Below are positions 53,206 to 62,340 of a DNA stretch of 64,000 bases, one piece after another. The DNA comes from Plectrocnemia conspersa (taxonomy: Eukaryota; Arthropoda; Insecta; Trichoptera; Polycentropodidae), in the NCBI GenBank assembly GCA_009617715.1, contig VTFK01000149.1, forward strand, positions 186,001-250,000, in the 5' to 3' direction. The stretch's first letter is position 1. Each line of letters starts with the position of its first letter. The notes beneath the pieces are model-generated. The model worked only from the letters and a program-made list of their open reading frames with translations. It searched no databases and had not been told where the DNA came from. Made by a program: the position numbers and the translations under genes.

Positions 53206-55779
53206 CTAAGCCTATTTGTTAATTAGATAGTAAAATATACGAATCTTCAGGACCCTTATCGCATTCGAAGTAATTTCAAGTACCTCAAACTGTTGCGATT
53301 AACTTTAGTATACCAGTAAACGCCGACTATCGTGTAATCCTGATTAAAAGTATTACGTTTATCTACCGATGTGAAACAATTCAAATTAACAGGTTTTTAG
53401 AATATGTTTATGCATAGCTCACATGTATGTCTACATGCGTTTTTCAATGTTTACCACATACCGGCGAATAATTCGATTAGCATATATTAAAACATAATTG
53501 AGCGTTGATCATAAATTAATTCGTGGAATTCCTTTATTGCTTTTCGCCATTAGCTGAAGCACGTGAACGTAATACGTTACGTTTAATTAGTTTATTGAAA
53601 GTAACATTTGTCGTATTTGAGTTCATTAAATTATAATAATATACTATACCTAATTATACGTACTATCATTAGGCATAATTTTGCACGTTAATATATATAT
53701 TATAAGAGCAACCAATAATGATATTTATTACTAATTAATTTATTATTATCTTTGATAATATGTCATGTTGTTACAAGACCGTTAGAACTGCGGCGTTGTT
53801 ATTTTAACCCTTAACGCTCATATGATATGATGTTCATGAACATGATAGATGTCTTTCATAATGGAAAACAATATATTGTATTTATGATGCGATAGTACTA
53901 CTCCGCACTGTAAATTTTCCACAAATAAAATAAATACAAATAAACATATTTAATAGCATTAAAAATTAAAAAAAAAAATTTTGCCCCAAATTATTTGTTT
54001 ACATAAAAAATTACAATTACTTATTATTTTTTTTTTGCAGATTTTAAACTTATTTAAATTCGTTAAATGAAATATTTTTTTGATTTTATATAGCTTTTCC
54101 ATATTTTTTAATAATATATACATTTTCCCTATTTTGTTAGTTGTGACATATAAATACTTTTTAGTTTTTTTCGTTTGAATTTAATCATTAACTAGATTGT
54201 ATATTATTGAAATGACATTTTAAATCTCTAAAGACAATACTAAATTTTACAGGGTTGTATGTTTTATGATTTCCTGAATATGATCCATAATTGGGGTTGA
54301 AATATCACCTTGTCTGATTTATAATCACATGTCTTAGTTTTAAATAAAAACATTGAATATGTCTTTTTTAGATCAACAAGTTTCATTTAGAGGATTAACA
54401 AATTAAACGTCCATATTATCCTTTTTATTTTTAGAACTCGCACCTAGCAAATACTATTTACTATTTCACTACATCCTACATAAGTTTTTCCCCCAAAACC
54501 TAAATATATTAATAGGAATAATATTAATAATGTGGCTAATAGATGGAACAAAGTTTTATCTAATTATGGAAATTATTTCAATATACATAAAAAAACTCCA
54601 ATATATAAATTTGAATGTATTATGTATATAATATTGAATAAAACTTTTTTGTATTAAGGAAAAATGTAATGATCAATAAAAAAATCACTTAATGCTCAAA
54701 GGTGGTAAATAATGTAAATAAATAAATAAGGTAAAAGTGTGAGAAATCCATTAATTTTAAGAAAACAATTGTTATAAGTAATTCATTAATAGCGCCTAAC
54801 GAATTAATTTAAAAATCTAATAATATCAATAGCAATCTGAGAACAGCAAAAAGTAAATACTTTAGAAGCTGATCCAATTTTGATAAACGTACAAACAGGT
54901 AATTCCAACGTTCAACAAAGCCACACAACGGGTTATACATTTAAATGTTATAACAACAAAATATTTTACTCAGACATTATGTCTTTTTTAAATTAAAAAT
55001 TCCACAAGAAATATTGTGCTATTAATTAAATATGTAATTAATTTTCAGCATCGGTGGGTAGAGCTAAAACTGAAAGTAAAAATAATAAGACGCAGTGTTA
55101 AAACTAGCGATGTAGTATCTACAGACATTTTTTTTAAATACACAAAATGTATACCCAAATTTTAACCACTTTGTTGACTTATCCGGTAAGCTCCCGAAGT
55201 GAATAAATTATTTTTTATCCGAATAAGAACAATTAATTGACACATGAAACCGCAAGAAAATTTACTATTTAATGTTTTTATCACATAGAAAGATTTGAGG
55301 GAAGTTATGTTATCAAAAGTATTATAGTCTTTTCGTTATTCTACAACTTGCGTGGTAGAATAAAAAAATACTTAAATAAGGATATTAAAAAATTGGAGAA
55401 TGAAAACAAACGAAAAGTTTTAGTTTACCGATTTGTTAGATGTGAAAATTTTAAAGCACAATGACTGAATGAAGTGATGATTTAAGTTTTCGATATTATT
55501 CGTGACACATTAATAAATAAGTAATAAATAGGTTTCAATGAGCTTTGCAAACACGTGCAAGATTCGACATGTCTTTGTTTACGAAATTTTTATGATAAAT
55601 ATAGTATTTAAGCTTTACTTTTAAATATAATATGCTAATTATTTTATTCTGACTGACTAACTAACTCTCATATAGTTTGATATATCTCTCCAAAAAAAAT
55701 ATTTTTGGCTTGTGTCTTCCTTGAAATTTTCTGTGGCCCCATGGAAGGCACGTGATCCCGTTATTTTATGGGATGCATG
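53206..55779. other. AT-rich DNA, no gene seen
   Basis: About 2.6 kb of A/T-rich sequence. Only small features occur, such as the short hairpin TTATTCTAC/GTAGAATAA near 55337-55365. A complex stretch at 55725-55779 precedes Harbinger copy 2. Confidence 0.5.
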
Positions 55780-56027
55780 GCTAAGCACACACGTACGGAT
55801 TTGCTCGACAGACACCCGGACAGATCTGTCCGAGCTTCGCCACACACGCAAACTGTCTGAACTCGGACGTCAGCTTTACGTGTTTTTAGGTGATTCTGCA
55901 TTTCAACTAAACAAACATATTATGAAGTACTAGAAAAATCACTTATGGTGATTGGACTCAAAACAATAAGCAATTATACGGTTTACAATTATTTTTAACA
56001 CACGAATTTAAATTACAGTATATGATG
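55780..56027 (+). pseudogene. PIF/Harbinger transposase fragment, copy 2
   Basis: Shares its whole length with 52021-52279, ending at the same word (TATATGATG). It reads TRKLSELGRQLYVFLGDSAF, then NKHIMK, then a stop, so it is more damaged than copy 1. GCTAAGCACACACG opens both. Between them lies a GGACAGAT/TCTGTCC-rich stretch that includes the 16-bp perfect palindrome CGGACAGATCTGTCCG (about 55819-55834). The two copies end together but differ beyond, so they look like separate insertions or a segmental duplicate of a short derivative. Confidence 0.65.
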
Positions 56028-56637
56028 ATAAAAGGCGCTCGTCGACCACACGCTGGAGTTTGCTGAGCATAGTGTGGTAGAGCGAAGGGATCCTCATGAA
56101 GTTAAAACCCAAACCCTTGAGGAAGTGATCTTTTGGATAGAAGCGCGAGGCACTACCCATGACAAACAAAGCATAACAGAGTAAAGCAAGCAGGGCCAAA
56201 GGGCTCGGCTCCTTAAAGTGTCGAGTGTCGAGGCTGCGACTGAAGCAGCATATACACCCCTCTATAAAAGGGGGGTGGTGCTATTACAAGAATTGCAAAG
56301 CATTGCAAGTCGGGAGAAATACTAATGAAACCTTATAAAATATGTAGTACTACGGATGGTGAGTCCCGCTCATCCGGCCGTCAAAAGCTGTGCCCGCCCA
56401 TAGGGTTGGACTCGTAGGGCCCAAGTACTAGTAACGGCAGTCGTGCACGCAATAGATGGCAAAGTAGTTATACTCTGTCTTTGATAAGAAATGTCAAAAA
56501 ATACATTTTCATCAGTAATAATATTGAGTGACAGATGGGTGATAAAGTAATAAAACCCTATCAATAAAATCTTATTTAGATTTAATGCGATAGACCTATC
56601 GATGGCGGCAATTTTGGTACAAAAGGCGAGCGGATAT
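56028..56637. other. GC-richer unidentified segment
   Basis: Composition is unlike its surroundings. At 56008-56199 the minus strand has a 63-codon frame opening MALLALLCYALFVMGSASRF, signal-peptide-like by hydrophobicity but unsupported otherwise. TATAAAAG occurs at about 56262 inside a CACCCC/GGGGTG inverted repeat. At about 56350-56480 the minus strand reads SIACTTAVTSTWALRVQPYG, then RAQLLTAG, a stop and AGLTIRST, which looks like decayed coding DNA of a mobile element. The family is not identified. Confidence 0.35.
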
Positions 56638-56697
56638 GGCCCAGGTCATAAAATCACTTTAGGGACAAATTTTAACAAAAAATACTGTAAACCATCG
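56638..56697. repeat. 60-bp direct repeat, first copy
   Basis: ATAAAATCACTTTAGGGACA and AAACCATCG blocks recur at 57268-57328 with about six differences. The two copies are 630 bp apart in the same orientation. They could be a duplicated fragment or the ends of a decayed element. Confidence 0.8.
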
Positions 56698-57267
56698 GGT
56701 GCGGATAGCACAATTGCAATACATTTTAATTATCTTTCAATTGACAAGAGCAAAGAGCCGAGGGCTGCCTAAAAACTTGCATAATTCCATTGATACTGTA
56801 AACCATATTAAACTAGCAATCGAAAAATGATTGAAGAAAGATCAATTTTATCTGATTTGCTTTCAATTTTATTGAAGCTGGATGGCATAAAAGTCCGATT
56901 TGGAAGATTGTCGAAGAAAAGTTAAATTAATATAGTGTTTAATGTAAATTCCAAATTTAAATGACATAATAATAATATATACATACATATACATAGGTAT
57001 ATACCTTGATCTGTTCATAGATATTCAATAGTGATAATAACTTTAATTTGAGTGTAATTCAAATTTTTTTTTTAATATGTATTAATATATGTTATATTAA
57101 CGTTTTTAGAGTCGATACTTATATTATCTAAGTGCATTTTAAATTAATATTATTTTTCTATTGTATAGATATGTAATAGAAATCATTGACATTGGCATTA
57201 TTTTGCTATGGGGCAAAAATTAATAACACTTTATTACCAAAATCTTATTTTGGCGCAAATTAATAAA
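56698..57267. other. Segment between the two direct repeats, no gene seen
   Basis: First 250 bp moderately complex (AAGAGCCGAGGGCTGCC near 56752), rest AT-rich. No readable protein. Confidence 0.35.
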
Positions 57268-57328
57268 GACCCGGGCCATAAAATCACTTTAGGGACAAAT
57301 TTTACCAAAAAAACACTGTAAACCATCG
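57268..57328. repeat. 60-bp direct repeat, second copy
   Basis: Second copy of the segment at 56638-56697. It is followed directly by the CGGACA-rich block. Confidence 0.8.
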
Positions 57329-57339
57329 TTTTTGCGAGT

Positions 57340-57485
57340 GAACTCGGATGCTCGGGTCTGCGTGTCCATGTCAGACAACGGACAGACGGCGGACAGATAC
57401 ATACGTGGTTTTTCACACCACACACGCTCGGATTTGTCCGTCGGACATCCATCTCGGACAGATCCGAGCGTGTGTGGCCAACTAT
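57340..57485. repeat. CGGACA-rich block ending in a 23-bp-arm palindrome
   Basis: GGACAGAC, GGACAGAT and TGTCCG words recur through 57370-57465. The right part is a hairpin: 57418-57440 (CCACACACGCTCGGATTTG and so on) pairs with 57455-57477 at 22 of 23 positions around a 14-nt loop. Related CACACACG...GGACAGAT words occur in both Harbinger copies. It looks like the end region or core of a Harbinger-related non-autonomous family, but boundaries and target duplications were not found. Confidence 0.6.
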
Positions 57486-57562
57486 AATCACAGACAGCGG
57501 ATTATCAACACCATTTTTTAGCAGCTTCAAAAGTGTTTTATTGAATACACGCGTTAAAAATA

Positions 57563-57847
57563 CAGCGATGCCTTGATTTACGAGTTTAATTCGTTCCTAG
57601 ACGGAACTCGTAACCCAAATAACTCTTATTTCAAGTAAATTTTCCTCATTGAAATGAATTGAAATGTCATTAATCTATTTCAATAGGAAAAAATGAAAAG
57701 GATGAATGGTAATTGAAATGGTACATTGACATACCCTTCTAATAAATGATAATGATACATTGTTCGTATATAGAGGCAAATTTAAAAGAAATGCTTGTAT
57801 CTTAAAATACTAGTAAGTCAAGTTACTCGTCAGTTGAAGTTTCACTG
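57563..57847. mobile_element. Tc1/mariner-type MITE, about 285 bp, TA-flanked
   Basis: The segment starts CAGCGATGCC and ends TTTCACTG, and is bounded by TA on each side (57561-57562, 57848-57849). The ends are diverged inverted repeats (about 12 of the first 20 positions agree, then ACGAGT matches). Inside, TTACGAG, ACTCGTAACC, TAGTAAGTC and TTACTCG recur near both ends, as do ATTCGTTCC and its inverse GGAAC. The layout resembles pogo/Tigger-like MITEs. No transposase frame. Confidence 0.6.
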
Positions 57848-58259
57848 TACAACCTTTACAAGAAATCACTAAAATGAAAATTCGGATTCAATACGCTCTC
57901 TCTCTATTGTAAAGAATTTTCTCTAAAAACAGAGAGTTATTTTCTGGGATTTCAGACGCTGAAGCTATATATGATAACGTTACGATGTAGTTAAAAATTG
58001 TTAAGGTAACACGCACAACGAATTCGTATTTACAGTTGAAATATTTCTGTATGCAATGAGATCTAAAAATGTGACACTTGGCAATACTGTCGATTGACAT
58101 GTCTTCTGGAAAAGACAGAATATTCCTGCATGGGTTTCATACAATATACAATTATCATATTTACGTAAAACTTTTTGAAAGTCGGCTTTATATGATTCGT
58201 GGAATTTAGACTCCCACATAACAATAGTTTCCATAACTGTTGCTCTCGCAACGGCGATC
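57848..58259. other. Spacer before CpG island, no gene supported
   Basis: Overlapping minus frames of 62-77 codons (57888-58251) read partly like protein, for example HESYKADFQKVLRKYDNCIL in one frame, but show no family I recognise. Confidence 0.3.
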
Positions 58260-58520
58260 TTTAACGACGCACTTTACTTACACAAGGTTAAGTGGCTATG
58301 GCCACCTGATCGGCAGGGGCGCTCAAAGCCCAAAATACAGGGTTGGCGTCGCCAAAGGGCGAGACGCCGGCGCCGGCCGCGCAGTCGCCTACTCAGTCCG
58401 GCGGCCGCTTCCGTCGAGAGCGAACGCCTCGCGGGCCGCGGGTTGCGCGCCGCTGATGCACTCTCTCGACACACACATCGCACGCACGCTTCTACGCTGT
58501 GCTACATTTTTAAAACCAAG
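58260..58520. other. Compact CpG-dense island
   Basis: The most G/C-rich DNA in the window, visibly above 60 percent between about 58290 and 58480. It contains many CpG words (GAGACGCCGGCGCCGGCC, GCGGCCGC, CGCGGGCCGCGGG). Frames are open on both strands (103 codons plus, 69 minus) because such composition lacks stops; their Arg/Ala-rich translations are not evidence of a gene. Possible readings are an unmethylated promoter-like element, an inserted GC-rich repeat, or a first exon on either strand. Confidence 0.5.
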
Positions 58521-61255
58521 TGTCATCGGATTTAGTAAAGTTATGTTATAAAATCAAAACGGACGAAGAATTGAAAAAAAACTGTCACCAAGAACGTAAG
58601 AAAAACTTATGCTTCGACATCATTACCATCATAATCATCATCATCATCATGACCTGAATGCATACAAATTGCATAAATCATTTTATTACCATGTATTTTA
58701 TTACATTGTTAACATACATGCCATTAACTGTATAATAAATCGTTATCATTTAAATTAAAACTTTTTAAATAAAGTGAATGCAATTTAACTTCTTTATTTA
58801 ATTTATATTTAAGTTTTATTAGTTGATAAGTTAAGCTTATTATAAATAAGGAACTTTGAAGTTATAGGCATTCTATATATTATATTACACATTTAAGCTC
58901 AAATCGTAGGTCAAGGTCGTTTGCATTTTACGATTTCAATTTTATAATGTGAAAATAAGGAAAATTAAAATTGATAGTCCTCATTGAAGTTATATAAAAC
59001 AATTTATCGTTGATTTTTTTATGATGCTGGATAATTAAATAAAAAACAATGGCGTATAAGCTTTTCACTAGTAATTTTTCAGAATTAATTTTTTTTTTAA
59101 ATATTAAATTTATAAAAAAAAAATATGTAATATAATAATCGGTATTTTTATTGTTTTCAAAAGTATAATAAAATATTAGCGACTATATTATTGACTTTTT
59201 TAATCCGCGAAAGCTTATTTTTAAATTCATGGAATAAAATATTTAATATGCTAAAATTTAAACTAAGTACAAAATATACTGATTTTTATTGTTATATATT
59301 GACGTTAGATTATCATAAAAATAGTATTTTTTAAAATCAGAGTGGTGATTCTTAGAAATTATATTTTCTTTATACGATAAGCCTATTCAAGCATGAGTTT
59401 ACTTGCTATTTAAATTTTTATAAGTGGTTGTAATTCCTAGAATGTACCTAACATTTATCTTAACACAATATTATTATATTTTAAGGTGAATTTATATCGA
59501 TATAACTATTTAAATACTCAAATTGAATATATTTTTTAGTAAATTTTAATAAGATAAAAATTAGTTTTTATTAATATTATTACTAGCTCTAATTTTGTAT
59601 GAAATTAATATATCATAAATAACAGATAAAAAATAAATAGTCTATTAAAAAGTTATTTCAAAATATATTTTTTTTTATAAAAATAGTTGTAGTGTTTCTG
59701 TGAATTGATATTCATGTTAAAAATATAATTCATACAGCTATTTAATTTATTTAATTTTTAATCCATATATTGCACTATATACATATTTTTTTTAATACAA
59801 TTTTAAATAATTTAAGGTGAGCCTCAATCAATAATTTGCAATAATTAATAACGACAAAAAACATTGTTGGATAAAACATAAATATTATAGAACGTATCTT
59901 AGATAATATTTTTACGTAGTATTAAATAAATTGTGGAAGCGTCAAATAACGACTTTATTTAAGAAAGAAAGAATATATTTTATTCGCAGTAAATCAAAGT
60001 AAATTGATGACATGAATCTCAATAAAATATCGATTTTAAAACTTTGGACTTATCCCGTTTCTCATCTGCTCTTATATCATTAATTTGCTCATTGAGTCAA
60101 AACATAATATTTTAAAGGCAATTTATTGCGACAAAATTTCAAAGCTTCATTAAAAATATTTCTTTAGATTATAACAGCAATAAAAACATTAAAATAACAA
60201 CATATTTGACTACTTAACTTAAATCAATAATTTGTTTACTCTCTTGTAACTAAATAAATGCTATTTTATTATGTCATAATTTGTGTTTTTACTCACTGTA
60301 GCCATTAAAATAATATTTTTATTGAATCTGTGAATGTTACACGAATCCATTTGAACACCGCTTGTATGGATTTATTCGCGATTTTTCTTCAATTCTCTCG
60401 ACACTATTCTGACAGTGGTACGCCAGTGGCATTTTTTATTTACTCCCTCCATCTGAAGAAAGATTTTTTTCATTCTTTCGATATTTTCATAAACCACAAT
60501 TTACATATTATCGCAATCTCTACGCGATAAATTTATGAATTATTTAAGAGTTCTTTAGCGAAAAGCTGTTATTGAATGGCATGATTTGATGCATCAGTTA
60601 ACCGATTAGAGATGTGAAATTGAAAAAGCTATTATTTCAGCTTAATATATAAAATAGATAAAGTGCGGTATTTCAATTATAATTTATACTTAATAATATA
60701 ATGATTTAAACTTTTCTTTTAAAATATGAATTGCGATTATCATATTAAACAAAACAGCGACATTAAAATATACAAATCTAAACAATAAGAAAAATCTTCA
60801 CTGAATAAAATAAAATATATTAATATAATAATTAAAAAAATGGTTCTACAAAGCAAAAAAAGTGAACTTTAATAGATTTAGAATACAAAAATCAACACGG
60901 TCAATAACATAATATATATTCAATAAAACTGCAAAAAACAAAAGTCTAAGCACTAAATTTGGTTGTTGTTTTTACGATCACATTTAACAAAAATATTTTA
61001 ACTGTATATTATAATAAATAAGGAGTTCTATATTTAAAAGACGCCTATCATTATTGTTCAGCACCACATTTCAAATCTTAGTCTTAATCTTTTTTTATTA
61101 GTGCAGAAATTGTTGAGCTAATTTGATGTAATATATATTGTCGTACCTTTATTCGCATATCTTTTATACTATCAATTTCTTACGAACCACTTTGTTGTAT
61201 CATATTGCAATATTGGTTATAGTAAAAATTTAATCGTATTTAGTATCGTTAAAGT
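58521..61255. other. AT-rich DNA, no gene seen
   Basis: About 2.7 kb of strongly A/T-rich sequence with a short (CAT)n near 58632-58650. No frame worth reporting; the 66-codon frame at 60330-60530 is unrecognised. Confidence 0.55.
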
Positions 61256-61690
61256 GTACGTCAAGCCGAGAGCTGCCTCTCCCGTCCAACAAAGATAGCG
61301 CTATTGTTCTTTATTCTTGTTTTCCATCGGTTTTTATCGCGCGATCTTCACCCGGAAGCGACCCGGGAAAAGCCCGGGAGAAAAGCGCCCGTCGCGATTT
61401 TTCCCACTCGATAAACAATTTTCTAAACATTCTCGCCGCGGCCTTTTAACGATTCGACACCTCATCAATTTCGATGACCGCTTATACTGTAATAGATATA
61501 TACCCAGTACATTTTCAGCGATTTCGAAAATTGTGTGTTTGCACAGTATAAATCACGCACTAATATATATTTATAGCAAAATCCGATCCGGCGTATAAAT
61601 CACGCGGAGATTATAGCTTCACTTCGCGAATTGGGCCATTAGTTTCGTCGTCCTGTATAGTTACTTCGATGCAGCGGGCTAAATTAAATT
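61256..61690. other. GC-enriched island
   Basis: CpG-rich words cluster at 61260-61460 (GACCCGGGAAAAGCCCGGGA near 61360, CGCCGCGGCC near 61434). GTATAAATCACGC occurs twice, at 61547 and 61592. A 93-codon plus frame (61317-61598) crosses it, Arg/Lys-rich and unrecognised. The island could be regulatory or an unrecognised exon. Confidence 0.35.
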
Positions 61691-61797
61691 ATGCTAGGAA
61701 ATATACCATAAAGAAATTTACTGTAATACACAATTAATAAATTATATATGACTTATTCAGGACATTTTTTTATATCTATGAAAGTCTTACAAAAAAA

Positions 61798-62340
61798 GCT
61801 GTTGCGGACTCCTACTCTCTACGTAATGATTTAGATTCTCGATGGAGATGGGCTTCCGTTAACCGTCGGCCCTTTATTGTCTGAAAGTGGCATACTATGT
61901 CATTTTATCGACCTCAATCGCCATCAGTTTATTCCTACGATTTTAGTGGGAACATTTTGGCTAAAATTTTCGGAATCACTTCTAAGAGCAAGTGGATATT
62001 CTATCTACACGTCAGTGATAAATCTTCCATAATGCTCGTCTTTGTAATGAGGAACGCATTTTATTTTGACGATCCGTCGGTTATTCGCGTTCTTCATGAC
62101 ACTTTAATTTGCAGTATTCTTTAATCAAGATCTATAATTTGGAATCCCCAAATAACAAAATAATCCCTTTTGATTAAAAAAGTACAGAAAAGGTTCTTAA
62201 TATATATTTGTAGGAGAATATTTGGTTATTATACATTTTTGTATACCAGCGCCTTTTTTAAGGAGCGGTGGAATACGATTTGCTGAGTTCTCGCAAAAAG
62301 TTGTATGTCGCTAAATACTTTTTCAAACTACCGAAAGGGT
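61798..62340 (+). pseudogene. LINE reverse transcriptase C-terminal relic, one frame with four stops
   Basis: From 61798 to about 62330 a single frame reads as the thumb and connection part of a jockey/CR1-type RT. RNDLDSRWRWASVNRRPF corresponds to L..DLD.L..W...N...FN. Next come KWHTMSFYRPQSPSVYSYDF (KC..M.F.R), SSIMLVFVMRN, FDDPSVIRVLHDTLICSIL (L..LY..LVRS.LEY), SRSIIWNPQ (S..W.P) and KKVQKRFLIYICRRIFGYY (I..VQ.RFL). In-frame stops lie at 61882, 62122, 62161 and 62284, with no frameshift, so it decayed mainly by point mutation. The catalytic palm upstream is absent or unreadable, so it is inactive. Confidence 0.85.

Noticed and set aside
58240..58551. Long overlapping frames across the CpG island
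   Set aside because: High G/C removes stop codons in all frames; translations are Arg/Ala/Pro-rich without motifs, so open length is not evidence of coding.
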